Source: Phycisphaeraceae bacterium
GTDB lineage: Bacteria > Planctomycetota > Phycisphaerae > Phycisphaerales > UBA1924
Direction: 5' to 3'
Assembly (NCBI GenBank): GCA_019636615.1
Contig: JAHBXF010000001.1
Span: 310,001-374,000, forward strand
Length of the DNA: 64,000 bases
Shown: piece by piece, positions 46,841 through 55,543 of the stretch
How positions within the stretch are numbered: the first letter of the stretch is position 1
Layout of the letters: each line of letters opens with the position of its first letter
Position numbers and translations under genes: made by a program
The notes under the pieces: model-generated
Database searches by the model: none
The model's input: the letters and a program-made list of their open reading frames with translations, nothing else
Told to the model about the DNA's origin: nothing

Positions 46841-48531
46841 CAGAAGGGGATCTCGTCTTCGGGGATGCCGTACGTCATGCCCGCGGGCTCCGGCGGCCGG
46901 TCCGGCAGGCCTTCCTCGCTGTCCAAACGCGGCGGCTTGTCGCCGAGCACGTGCTGGGTGACACGCTCGAACTGGTCGCCGGCCTTCTTCTCAACGGTGA
47001 TCGAGAGCGTCGGGGCGAGCGCCCCGGCCTTGGCCATCTCGACCGCTTCCTCCGTCCCGCCGGGCACCGGCTCGACCGAGCGAGCCCGCCACCATGCCTC
47101 GGCCTTGGTCCGCGCGTATCCGGAGTGGTCGAAGCAGACCCACTCGCGGAAGTAGCGGTTGAAGCCCACGCGGTACTCAACCCGCATAGTCAGCGGCGCG
47201 GACGGGTCGCTGCGCTTGTAGTGCACGTGGTACGTCGTCTCACTGACGCGGTGCTCCTCGCGAGTGGTCTGGCCGCTGAGGATGCCCTCGGTGCTGGCCT
47301 TCGCCTCATGCTGTTGGCGGTTCGGCTCGGGGAACTGGTGGCCGCACTGCGGGCAGGTCTGATAGCCCGCCGCGATGAGGGCCTGGCAGTTGGGACACTC
47401 CTTCGCGGGCGCTTCGCCGTCGCCGCGATCGTCGGTAGCGATGCGGATCGCATCCACCGGCCCGTGCCGTAGCACGTTGCCGCCGAAGTCCAGCACGAGG
47501 CAGTCGTTCTTGCCCGGATGGAGCCGGAAGCCCCGGCCCACCATCTGGTAGTACAGCCCTGGCGACATGGTGGGGCGCACCAGGGCCACGCAGTCGATGT
47601 GCGGGGCGTCGAAGCCGGTCGTCAGAACGTTGACGTTGCACAGGTACCTGAGCTCGCCAGAGCGGAAGCGACCGAGGATTGCGGCCCGGACGCCGTCGGG
47701 CGTGTCACCGGTCACGAACCCGCACTCGATGCCGTGCTTGGCCTTGAGCACATCCACGATGTGCTGCCCGTGGCGGATGCCCGACGAGAAGATCAGCGTG
47801 GCGCTTCGGTCCTTGGTGTGCTGCGCGATCTCCGCGCACGCTCCCTCGACCAGCCCTTCCTTGTCCATGAGGTCCTCGACCTCGCTGGCGACGAACTCGC
47901 CGGCGCGGACGTGCAGATCGTCGGTGCTGATCTTCTGCAGGCCCGCCTTGGTCTTGAGCGGCGACAGGAAACCCTGCACGATCAGTTCGCGGACGCCGAC
48001 CTCGTAGCAGACGTGGTTGAGGATGTTCTCGGGGGCGCATATCGCGCCTGACTTCAAACGGTACGGCGTGGCGGTGAGCCCGATGATGCGTACGTTGGGG
48101 TTCACCACCTTGGCGTCGGCGATGAACTGCCGGTACATCCCATCGTCCTCGGCGGGGACCATGTGCGCCTCGTCGACGATGATCAGATCCACGGGTCCCA
48201 GGTCGCAGGCCTTCTTCCAGATGCTCTGGATGCCCGCGACCGTGACGGCGTAGCCGAGGTCCTTGCGCTTCAGGCCCGCCGAGTAGATGCCCATCGGCAC
48301 GTCGGGCGCGATGACGCGGAGCTTGTCGGCCGCCTGCTCGAGGAGTTCCTTCACGTGCGCCAGCAGCACGACGCGTCCACCCCAGTGGCCGACCGCATCG
48401 CGGCAGATCGTCGCGATCACCGGCGTCTTGCCGGATCCGGTCGGGAGCACCACGCACGGGTTGTCGTCCTGGGTGCGCAGGTGGTGGTAGATCGCCTCCA
48501 CCGCTTGGAGTTGATAGGGTCGCAGTTGCAT
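46840..48531 (-). CDS. Superfamily 2 DNA helicase with zinc ribbon
   Basis: 563 residues, MQLRPYQLQAVEAIY. SF2 motifs: Q-motif region RPYQLQAVE, Walker A LPTGSGKTPV (about 29-38), DEAH (VDLIIVDEAHMV), motif III GLTATPYR, motif V VLTTGFDAPHID and motif VI GRGFRLHPG. A zinc ribbon CPNC...CPQC lies near 380, followed by a beta C-terminal domain. The start is ATG 48531. It is related to SSL2/type III restriction helicases found in phage replication modules. It shares a base with the primase gene, so both are expressed together. Confidence 0.88.
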   Translation of the reverse strand: MQLRPYQLQAVEAIYHHLRTQDDNPCVVLPTGSGKTPVIATICRDAVGHWGGRVVLLAHVKELLEQAADKLRVIAPDVPMGIYSAGLKRKDLGYAVTVAGIQSIWKKACDLGPVDLIIVDEAHMVPAEDDGMYRQFIADAKVVNPNVRIIGLTATPYRLKSGAICAPENILNHVCYEVGVRELIVQGFLSPLKTKAGLQKISTDDLHVRAGEFVASEVEDLMDKEGLVEGACAEIAQHTKDRSATLIFSSGIRHGQHIVDVLKAKHGIECGFVTGDTPDGVRAAILGRFRSGELRYLCNVNVLTTGFDAPHIDCVALVRPTMSPGLYYQMVGRGFRLHPGKNDCLVLDFGGNVLRHGPVDAIRIATDDRGDGEAPAKECPNCQALIAAGYQTCPQCGHQFPEPNRQQHEAKASTEGILSGQTTREEHRVSETTYHVHYKRSDPSAPLTMRVEYRVGFNRYFREWVCFDHSGYARTKAEAWWRARSVEPVPGGTEEAVEMAKAGALAPTLSITVEKKAGDQFERVTQHVLGDKPPRLDSEEGLPDRPPEPAGMTYGIPEDEIPF

Positions 48532-48698
48532 TTCAATCCGCCGACGCGGCTTTCGCCGCGCCGGCGCTCACGCCAGTCCGAGTCCCGCCGCGCCTTGCCC
48601 AGCCGATCCGCGCAGCACCACGCCGAGCCGGCTCATGCCCAAGCACGCCTCGCCTCGACCCGCCCGGCCTCAACATGCGTGTACATGCCGCGCCGTGC

Positions 48699-49061
48699 TC
48701 AGGAAGTGGTCGTCGTTTCCTTCAGCTCGCGGACTTCCACATGCACTCCGCCGCCCCGCGTGCATGGCCCGCGGCGGATGTCGATTCGATCGATCAAGCT
48801 GTCATCGCGGTAGAGCCCTCCGTGCTGTAGCGAGTCCAGCAGGCATTTGAGAAGGTTGTCAAGGTCGCGACGCCTCCGGTCCGGTGGATACACCGTCACC
48901 AGCACCGTGAGCGGTCCCGCGACCGACGGCGACCCGATGACTAGCAGTGCCGCCTTCACCGCCGCGCGGTACTTTCTTCCGGCACGGCTGATCAGCGTCG
49001 CGCGGCCGACGCGCCGGTAGTAGTGATTGGCCGAAGGTGGGAGTGGGAGAGAGAGTTCCAT
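48699..49061 (-). CDS. rusA: RusA-type Holliday junction resolvase
   Basis: 120 residues beginning MELSLPLPPSANHYYRR, a RusA hallmark. The catalytic acidic cluster is in RRRRDLDNLLKCLLDSL and GLYRDDSLIDRIDI, where Asp in RDLDN and the two in YRDDS are the metal ligands. RusA dimers cut Holliday junctions; in phages they process replication intermediates. A GGGAGTG-like ribosome site precedes the ATG. Confidence 0.9.
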   Translation of the reverse strand: MELSLPLPPSANHYYRRVGRATLISRAGRKYRAAVKAALLVIGSPSVAGPLTVLVTVYPPDRRRRDLDNLLKCLLDSLQHGGLYRDDSLIDRIDIRRGPCTRGGGVHVEVRELKETTTTS

Positions 49062-49160
49062 TGGTCTTCTGCGTGCTCGTACCGAACAGCCAATCCATGC
49101 CTGGCCCCGCCGTGCCTATCCGCGCAGCTGCACGCCCTTCCATTCCATGTGCGGGCGAAC

Positions 49161-49778
49161 TCAGTCCGTCAGCAACTCGTATCGCGTCACGCGGAATCGC
49201 CCGTACGTCGGGCGGAAGTCCGCCAGGCCCACCAGACGACCCGCGTCGGTGAGCAGCCCGTGCAACATCTCGGGCGACACGTACTCCGGCAGGTTGACCA
49301 TGAACACGAACGTGGCGGACCAACCGGTCTTGAGCGCCGGACGCACTCGCGTGATGCCGTTGCGCTGCACCTGCACGCGGCACTTGTGCTCGTAGTCCCA
49401 CCGGGTGGTGCCGAGGCCCGCCAGCGGCGTCAGGCTCACGACCGCCGCCTTCACGAGGTCCTGCGCGCTCTTGCGCGGCGAACGAGGATCCTGCCGGAAC
49501 TTCGCTGCTCCGATCACCGCTTGACGGAGGTACTCGCCCGGCAGGCAGAGCTCTCCGTCGTCGTTGCGGTAGACGTACGACTCGATGTCGTCGGTCTTCT
49601 TCGCCGCCGATCCCTTGGCCGAGCGAGCCTTGGCCTCGACGGCCTCGCAGTTCCAGCGGTGGAACAAGAGATCCGCCTCGCCCTGGATCTCGACTTCCAC
49701 GCGGTACGGGATGGTCGCGTCGATGATCCGCTTGCCGCCGTTGCTGATGTCCGGACCGATCGCTGTTGCCGTGCTCAT
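49161..49778 (-). CDS. Conserved phage protein, function unknown
   Basis: 205 residues from ATG 49778, with AGGAG nine bases upstream; the in-frame extension to 49844 is Pro-rich and rejected. It has strands RVEVEIQGEADLLFHRWNCE, then GELCLPGEYLRQAVIGAAKF and AAVVSLTPLAGLG, ending in a helix-strand unit (DFRPTYGRFRVTRYELLTD). It looks globular without catalytic motifs. It is located between RusA and DUF669, among recombination genes, so a nucleic-acid role is possible. Confidence 0.6.
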   Translation of the reverse strand: MSTATAIGPDISNGGKRIIDATIPYRVEVEIQGEADLLFHRWNCEAVEAKARSAKGSAAKKTDDIESYVYRNDDGELCLPGEYLRQAVIGAAKFRQDPRSPRKSAQDLVKAAVVSLTPLAGLGTTRWDYEHKCRVQVQRNGITRVRPALKTGWSATFVFMVNLPEYVSPEMLHGLLTDAGRLVGLADFRPTYGRFRVTRYELLTD

Positions 49779-49908
49779 TCGTGTGCTCCTTTCGTTTGCT
49801 TCGGTGAATCCCGCCGCCGCGCTCTCGCCCGGCGGCGGCTGCATGCCTTACTCCACCGCGCCTGACCCGTCCCAGCCATGCCGTGACCGACCGCGCCTTG
49901 GCACGCTG

Positions 49909-50376
49909 CTATCTCTTCCAGGGCGGCGTGCTACCCGGGCCGGCGCCGACGGGGGCGCGGGCGCTCACCGGCGAACCGCCGCCACCCTTCTTGGCGTAGC
50001 CCTTGATGACGTTGGTGAACTCGCCGTTGTCGTCGCGTTTCTTCAGCCCGACGTTGATCTCCAGCGGCACGTTGTGGAGCTCGACCGAGTCCTTCGGCTG
50101 CATGACGCCGATGGCGCGGCAGATGGCCGACAGCTCGCCGCGAGCGATCTTGACCGTCATTTCAGACTTGTTCTCGAGGTTGAGGCGAGCCCACACCAGG
50201 CGGCCCTTGAACTCGCCGTCGATGATCTGGAAGGTCAGCTGCAGGTACTTGCCGCCCCCGGTCTTGGTCGGCTTGAGCTCCGACTCGGAGACGACGGCGA
50301 GGTACTTGCCCGCGGGGATCGGATCGAGAGCGACGGATGGGTCGACTTGGTGTGCGTCAAAGTTCAGGTTTGCCAT
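49909..50376 (-). CDS. DUF669 protein (phage ssDNA-associated)
   Basis: 155 residues from ATG 50376, with GGAG at 50386. Characteristic DUF669 marks: IPAGKYLAVVSESELKPTKTG, GGKYLQLTFQIIDGEFKGR, NLENKSEMTVKIARGELSAI, AIGVMQPKDS and KKRDDNGEFTNVIKGYA. DUF669 proteins have an OB-like fold and are encoded next to phage recombinases such as the Sak4-like gene upstream; several are thought to bind ssDNA. The C-terminus is Gly/Pro-rich like SSB tails. Confidence 0.82.
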   Translation of the reverse strand: MANLNFDAHQVDPSVALDPIPAGKYLAVVSESELKPTKTGGGKYLQLTFQIIDGEFKGRLVWARLNLENKSEMTVKIARGELSAICRAIGVMQPKDSVELHNVPLEINVGLKKRDDNGEFTNVIKGYAKKGGGGSPVSARAPVGAGPGSTPPWKR

Positions 50377-50464
50377 TGATGAGTCTCCAGTGTGTGATGA
50401 GAAAAGGCCATGCCGTGCCGCAGCTCGCCAAGGCTTGACTTGGCAGGCGGTGCCGCGCCATGAA

Positions 50465-51271
50465 TCAGTTGGTGCCGGCGGTGTCGGAGGTGGTGGCAGG
50501 TGCAGACGACTCGGCGAACGGGTTCTCGCCCCGGGCAAACGCGCCGTAGACGCGGTAGTCGAGCGGGATCTCCTCGGGCAACCCCAGGCGGTTCTTGGCA
50601 ACGTGCGCCGGCCGCTCGACCGTGCGGATGATCCGCTCGCCGGTGGAAACGCCGTTGTGCTTGGCCTTGTTGAATCCCTCGTCCACCTTGACGGTGTGGA
50701 CCTTGTACGTGGCGAAGAGCACCTCGTCGGCCCACTCCTGCACAAGCGCGGACGCGAGCTTGTGCAGTCGCGGCGAGTAACGGTCGTACGGCACGGTCTC
50801 GGGGTTCTCGAACTTCTCGATCTTGGCGTGCGCGATGAGCACGACGGTCATGCCTCGATCACTGCGAAGCGCATCGAGCGCACCGAGAACGGCTCGCCAC
50901 TTGTCGATGGCGAACGAGAAGCCCTTGGCGTATCCGATCTTCTCGATGTTCTCGACGTTCTCGTCGGCGCACACTTCGGCCCAGATCAGGCGCTCGAGCC
51001 AGTCGAGGCTGTCGATGACGACGGTGCGGTAGTCGTGGTCGCCCGAGTAGAGCGACTCGAGCGCCGCCATGACTTCGCCGAGGCTGCGGGCCAGCGGGAA
51101 CGATTCGCACTCGATGTCGCCCAGCCCGTCCTCGGTGGGGATGAAGATGGGGCTCTCAGCCATCGCGCCAAACGTGCTCTTGCCGATGCCGTGCGTGCCG
51201 TACAACATCACGCGGCGGGGCTTGGGCTTGCGGCCCTTGGTGATCTGGGTCATCATGCTGGTCGCGGTCAT
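50465..51271 (-). CDS. Sak4-like RecA-fold ATPase (phage recombination)
   Basis: 268 residues from ATG 51271, with GGGAGAACCC upstream; ATG 51361, which overlaps the preceding stop as ATGA, is an alternative. Walker A is YGTHGIGKST (24-33), Walker B is DYRTVVIDSLDWLE, then MTVVLIAHAKIEKFE. This is the AAA/RecA-core protein found in phages as single-strand annealing partner Sak4. It acts in recombination-dependent replication with DUF669 as probable SSB. Gene order agrees. Confidence 0.82.
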   Translation of the reverse strand: MTATSMMTQITKGRKPKPRRVMLYGTHGIGKSTFGAMAESPIFIPTEDGLGDIECESFPLARSLGEVMAALESLYSGDHDYRTVVIDSLDWLERLIWAEVCADENVENIEKIGYAKGFSFAIDKWRAVLGALDALRSDRGMTVVLIAHAKIEKFENPETVPYDRYSPRLHKLASALVQEWADEVLFATYKVHTVKVDEGFNKAKHNGVSTGERIIRTVERPAHVAKNRLGLPEEIPLDYRVYGAFARGENPFAESSAPATTSDTAGTN

Positions 51272-51357
51272 GGGTTCTCCCTTGGGTTCAAGGTCGTGGG
51301 GGAAGATGTCGCGGACGAAGTCGCCCTGGCCGAGGCGAACGAGGGGCAAGGGGTCGG

Positions 51358-51654
51358 TCATGCGACGGCCGCCGTGGCGGGCCGGCGCGAGTCACGCCGA
51401 ACGGTGAATGCCTCGCGCCCGAACTCGTGCGTCAGGAGCGACGTGTAGATCTGCACGACGTTCTCGGTGACGATGCCGCCGCCCGCGACGCAGATCTCCG
51501 CACGGACCGGATCGACGGCGAAAGTGACTTCCGTGCGCACCCTGGCTTCGCCGTGCAGCCCCTCTGCCGCGAGCAGGGAAAGGCGCAGCGTGCCGTCGGC
51601 CTCGGCGAGGTTGACATCGGGCGTGAACTGGAATCGGTACTCGGTGTCTCGCAT
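51358..51654 (-). CDS. Small conserved phage protein
   Basis: 98 residues from ATG 51654: MRDTEYRFQFTPDVNLAEAD, then VDPVRAEICVAGGGIVTENV and QIYTSLLTHEFGREAF. It is beta-rich with one helix. The longer frame upstream is Pro/Arg noise. A small protein before Sak4-like genes occurs in related phages, but I have no function. Confidence 0.6.
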   Translation of the reverse strand: MRDTEYRFQFTPDVNLAEADGTLRLSLLAAEGLHGEARVRTEVTFAVDPVRAEICVAGGGIVTENVVQIYTSLLTHEFGREAFTVRRDSRRPATAAVA

Positions 51655-51787
51655 GGCAACGCTCTCCGGGAGAAGATGGCGATCGGTCGGAGCCCCGGTT
51701 GGCGGAGCGCCCGGCTCTGGGGGGAGAGACCAGGCGCTCCGCGCCGGTGGTTCCGCGACTTGCCCCGTTGGGGCATCTGGTCGTTCC

Positions 51788-52381
51788 CTATGCGGCGGAT
51801 TCGCCGTCTGTCCGCTTGGGCGCGAAGCGCTCGCGGATCGCGGCGAGTTTGACGAGGACCTGGCGGCGCGACACGCGGCGCTTCCGCGCGGTCCCCGCGA
51901 CGCCACGGTCGATCACATCGCGTATGAACTGCACCTCGCGCTGCGAGAGGCGCGAGGTCACGCGGGCGACGACCTCTCGGAGATCGAGATCTGCCAGCAG
52001 ATCCCGAGCCTCACGCCCCAGACGCCTGTCCGCGTCCGCTGTGCCGATGAGGTTCACCAGCGCAGAGAAGTCGCCGTCGCCGCAGTCGACGAGCGTGCTG
52101 TCGAGCGACGTGTCCGGTACGCCGGTGAAGCGCATCTCCGCGCGACGCCGCCGCACCTCCATGTCCATCCAGCTGCGGACGGCGGTGACGATGAACGCCT
52201 CAACGTTGCCCCGTGCGGGGTTGTAGAGCCTGGAGGCGGTCCACAGGTACAGGAGCATGCCCTGCGTCAGGTCGTCCTCGTCGGAGCGGCTAAAGCCCGG
52301 GCGACGGCAGAGCTGCTGGGCCTTGCGGCGGATCAGGTTGGCGGCGAATGGGTGGCTGACGATGTCGGTTCGATTGGTCAT
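51788..52381 (-). CDS. Phage-encoded RNA polymerase sigma-like factor
   Basis: 197 residues from ATG 52381. Region 2-like sequence: ANLIRRKAQQLCRRPGFSRS, DEDDLTQGMLLYLWTASRLY, NPARGNVEAFIVTAVRSWMD. Region 4-like end: LSQREVQFIRDVIDRGVAGTA with SRRQVLVKLAAIRERF. This is the ECF layout with a spacer of about 50 residues. It lies between early and lysogeny genes, so it may direct transcription of phage genes. An antisigma gene is not seen. Confidence 0.75.
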   Translation of the reverse strand: MTNRTDIVSHPFAANLIRRKAQQLCRRPGFSRSDEDDLTQGMLLYLWTASRLYNPARGNVEAFIVTAVRSWMDMEVRRRRAEMRFTGVPDTSLDSTLVDCGDGDFSALVNLIGTADADRRLGREARDLLADLDLREVVARVTSRLSQREVQFIRDVIDRGVAGTARKRRVSRRQVLVKLAAIRERFAPKRTDGESAA

Positions 52382-52383
52382 TG

Positions 52384-52403
52384 GACCTCCGAGGCCGGAG
52401 GTC
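52384..52403 (-). promoter_or_regulatory. Ribosome-site hairpin before the sigma-like gene
   Basis: GACCTCC (52384-52390) and GGAGGTC (52397-52403) are exact complements. On the - strand the SD GGAGG sits in this stem two bases before the ATG. The stem would hide the ribosome site until opened. Confidence 0.5.
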
Positions 52404-52598
52404 TGCTCGCCAACCAGTCACAGAACCGCACTCGATGGACTGTGCCGCGACGACATGCCGCGAGGGAAACACAGGTGCGCCCGTGACTGGCCGGTTATGA
52501 GCCGACCGGCCTCGGACGCAGGGCCCGGTGTCGCGGAAGTCGCGGGTTCGCAGCGAGAGCGTCGTGGCGTGCGACGCTCCCAAACCCATGCAATACCG

Positions 52599-53573
52599 CT
52601 ACTTGCGGTACTGATCCATTTTCTTTCCTCTGTCGCAGCGTTGCGACGCGACAGACCGACTGACGGAGCAGGAGTCTTCCGTCCGTGCAAGCACACCCGC
52701 CTCTTCCGCTCGCTTGACGGCTCGCCACACCTTGTCTCTTGAGACCTTCGTCTCCATCTGCTCGGACAGGGCTTCTGCCGCTTTGTCGATGGAGTTGTGC
52801 TCCTGATATGCCGCGACCAGGATGTCGTCGGTCAAGTTCGCCTTGATCTCCGCCTTGACCTGTGCGCGGACGAGTTTCTTCCCGCGTGCGTCAAGCGACA
52901 CTCCGCCAGCGACCTCGGCCAGGCGATCCGCCGCATCGATGGCTTCGAGGACTGCCCCCGGATCGAGCACAACGTTGTCGTCGATCATCGCGGCCACGTC
53001 ATGCATAGGAATCACGGCCGGCACGCGGCCAGGCCATCGGCCCGTGTCCGGCACTCGGTGCGGGACGAACACCACCGCACGTCCACCCATCCCGACGTGG
53101 CGCACCAGCGCGTCAGCATCGTCATCGGCAAGTCGCACCGCGAGGACGACCTCGCGCGTGGTCTCGCGCAACTGCATCCGTCCTAGCCGCCAGAACCGTC
53201 CGGGCGCAACCGGCTTCGGCGTCGATACGCCGAGGGCCGATGCAAGCGCTACCGCCAAGCCGTCAAGGTCAACCGACCAACCACGGCACATCTCCTCCGT
53301 GACCTCGACCTTGAGCAACTCCGGGCAGGAGATGAAGTACCGCGGCTTCTCGGTGTCGTCCGACGGCGCGACGACTGTCACTGATTCGACGTGGCCATCG
53401 TCGCAGTGGGGACAGGGCGCAGTGAGCCCCGTCTGAGCCGGTCGGACCAGGTGCGACTTCAGCAGCTCGTCGAGCGCACCTTCGGGCCAGCGCGACACTT
53501 CTGAGTGGTCGAAGAGCGAGCCCGGGGCGTCCGCCGCGACAAGCAGCATGCGGAAGAGATCAGCCTTGGTCAT
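52599..53573 (-). CDS. Zinc-finger protein with C-terminal wHTH, unknown family
   Basis: 324 residues. N-terminal CPHCDDGHVESV and later FISCPELLKVEVTEEMC could form a four-Cys/His zinc site at about 54-95. The middle is strand-rich (LAVRLADDDADALVRHVGMG). The C-terminal part, SIDKAAEALSEQMETKVSRDKVWRAVKRAEEAGV, is helix-turn-helix-like. It overlaps the upstream gene by 14 bases. Not recognised. Confidence 0.55.
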   Translation of the reverse strand: MTKADLFRMLLVAADAPGSLFDHSEVSRWPEGALDELLKSHLVRPAQTGLTAPCPHCDDGHVESVTVVAPSDDTEKPRYFISCPELLKVEVTEEMCRGWSVDLDGLAVALASALGVSTPKPVAPGRFWRLGRMQLRETTREVVLAVRLADDDADALVRHVGMGGRAVVFVPHRVPDTGRWPGRVPAVIPMHDVAAMIDDNVVLDPGAVLEAIDAADRLAEVAGGVSLDARGKKLVRAQVKAEIKANLTDDILVAAYQEHNSIDKAAEALSEQMETKVSRDKVWRAVKRAEEAGVLARTEDSCSVSRSVASQRCDRGKKMDQYRK

Positions 53574-54747
53574 CGGTCACCTCCCAGCGGCGCAGGCAGC
53601 GCTCGCCAACGACACGGACCTCGTCGGGCTTGCTCTTGAGGTTGCTCGAGTGCGGGACGGAGACCTCGAACGTCAGCGTCGACTGGCGACCGACACCGTT
53701 GTGAACGAACCGGAGCGAGAACGTGGCTTGGACCACGCGCAGCCCTTCGATCGGCAGGTTCTCCCGGCGGAGCCACCGGTCCATCTTGCGGTAGATGTCG
53801 TTACGGTCGCCGCGCGGATCGGCCTTGATCTCGATGTGTCCGCCAGCGCCGCGTGGCACAATCCGCAGTCGCGTGATCCTCGCCTCCTGGACACAATCGG
53901 CGGGATCAGTGGGGAGCGGGAAGTCGTTCTGGAGCAGATGGTCCAGGCGATACGAAGGCTTGAGTGGGTCCGTCGGAGGAATGTCCTTCTTGAGCACCGC
54001 CTTGCAGAACGCCACCTGTAGGGTCGTCCACATCTTCCCGCCGCCGGGCGCGACAATCTCCAGCACGCCCTCGTCGCCGCTGTAAACGAACACGTTCTCG
54101 AAGGCGTACCGATCCCAGCGCACTGTCGGCTGGCTGTCGTTGCCGTCGAAGACCAGATGCTTGTCCGGGTAGTCGTCGAGGTACGCGAAGAAGTAGTCCG
54201 CGCCGTCGGCCCGCCGGTAGTGCTCGACCATGCACTGCTTGCCGCGGAGCTGGGCCGGCCCATACACCGACGACAGCGCCTCGGCGAGCGGGTCGCACAG
54301 CGACGCGGGATCGTCCAGCTGGCGCTTGGGCAGGCCGTTGCGGCGATTCCACAGCCGGCCGCCGGTCAGCGCGTCGGCTCGGGCGAACATCGCCGCGTCG
54401 TTGAAGACCTCCGGCGCGAACAGGTACGACCACATCGCCTTGTCGGCCTTGCTGCGCTGCGCCGAGAAGTCCTCGGCGCGGTCGGGGTGGCGAGCGAGGA
54501 TGCCCTCCGCGAGCACGGCCACGCCGCGGTGGTCGGCGAGCTCGTTGACGTCGCGGATGATCATTTGCACTTCGCGCTGGGTGGCCTCCGGGAGCGCCAG
54601 CCAGCCCGCGAACACGGGCTCGATGCGATGCTCGCTGAGCTGATCCCACGGCACGTCGGCGAGTTCGCCGCGGCGCGTGAAGAACTCGCGGAGCAGCGAG
54701 TTGGCGATCTGCTTGAGAACTTTGCGGGGATCAAACGGCTTGGCCAT
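53560..54747 (-). CDS. Unrecognised 395-residue protein of the XRE-ImmA operon
   Basis: 395 residues from ATG 54747, AGGAA upstream. The N-terminal third is helical (KPFDPRKVLKQIANSLL), with HRIEPVFAGWLALPEATQRE. The C-terminal two thirds are beta-rich (VRWDRYAFENVFVYSGDE, ITRLRIVPRGAGGHIEIK). No nucleotide or metal motif is visible. It follows ImmA by 88 bases and is coupled to the zinc-finger gene by a 14-base overlap. I do not propose a function. Confidence 0.55.
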   Translation of the reverse strand: MAKPFDPRKVLKQIANSLLREFFTRRGELADVPWDQLSEHRIEPVFAGWLALPEATQREVQMIIRDVNELADHRGVAVLAEGILARHPDRAEDFSAQRSKADKAMWSYLFAPEVFNDAAMFARADALTGGRLWNRRNGLPKRQLDDPASLCDPLAEALSSVYGPAQLRGKQCMVEHYRRADGADYFFAYLDDYPDKHLVFDGNDSQPTVRWDRYAFENVFVYSGDEGVLEIVAPGGGKMWTTLQVAFCKAVLKKDIPPTDPLKPSYRLDHLLQNDFPLPTDPADCVQEARITRLRIVPRGAGGHIEIKADPRGDRNDIYRKMDRWLRRENLPIEGLRVVQATFSLRFVHNGVGRQSTLTFEVSVPHSSNLKSKPDEVRVVGERCLRRWEVTDDQG

Positions 54748-54835
54748 GTCTGAGATTCCTTGTCTGTCGTTTGCTAAAGGGTTGACACTCAGGACGTGAC
54801 AGAACAAAGCCGTGCCAGTGTCGGGTCGTGCAGGG

Positions 54836-55543
54836 TCAGAACAGCGTGTTGGGTCGTTCGCGCATCAGCAGGCCGAGTTTCTCGAGGCGGATGCGCATCG
54901 CCTCGGCGGATACTTCAAACTTCTCGGCGAGAGGCTTCGAGAAACGATCAAGCGTGGCGTTCGCGGCGTCGCGGCCATCGGCGACATGGACAGGCGGAAG
55001 ATTCGCGAGGACGACGGGGTCCAGGTTGCCACGCCACTCTGTCCACGCCGCGACCACGAGCGCCTTGGGCATGAGCAGGTAGCTGGCGAACGTGTCGGCC
55101 TGCCACTCGACCGGGATCTTCTTGTCACCGGCGCGGCACACAAACGCAGGCTGGCCGCGCCCATCAAACAACGCGGCCTGCGACGGGTCCTCACGGTAGT
55201 ACGAGCGGTGCAGACGCCAGTGCCCGATCTCATGCGCGAGCGTGAACCGGTAGCGTCCAAGCCGCGACGGGTTCCCTGATGGATCGAGCCGGGTGTCGAT
55301 CCGAACCAGCTTCTCGTTGAACCAGATCGCGCCCAGCACGCCATCGGTGCCGAAGAGTGCCGCAAGATCCTCGATGGCAAAGGTCAGACCCAGATGAAGT
55401 TCGAGAATGTCCTCGACGGGCACCGGTGTGACGACGGGCTCACCGCGACGCTGTGCCCATTCAGCGATGAGGACATCAGCGTCCCGCTCAATGCGGACTT
55501 CCGGCAGGTACGGCACATCCGAGATGGCCCCGCGACCACTCAC
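54836..55543 (-). CDS. ImmA/IrrE-type metalloprotease
   Basis: 235 residues. Start is GTG 55543, overlapping the XRE stop as GTGA. The zinc motif is LAHEIGHWRLH with His104, Glu105 and His108. Downstream VEWQADTFASYLLMP supplies the third ligand, the usual ImmA layout. ImmA enzymes cleave an XRE repressor encoded beside them to trigger mobile-element induction (known from ICEBs1). The adjacent XRE gene makes that likely here. Confidence 0.9.
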   Translation of the reverse strand: MSGRGAISDVPYLPEVRIERDADVLIAEWAQRRGEPVVTPVPVEDILELHLGLTFAIEDLAALFGTDGVLGAIWFNEKLVRIDTRLDPSGNPSRLGRYRFTLAHEIGHWRLHRSYYREDPSQAALFDGRGQPAFVCRAGDKKIPVEWQADTFASYLLMPKALVVAAWTEWRGNLDPVVLANLPPVHVADGRDAANATLDRFSKPLAEKFEVSAEAMRIRLEKLGLLMRERPNTLF

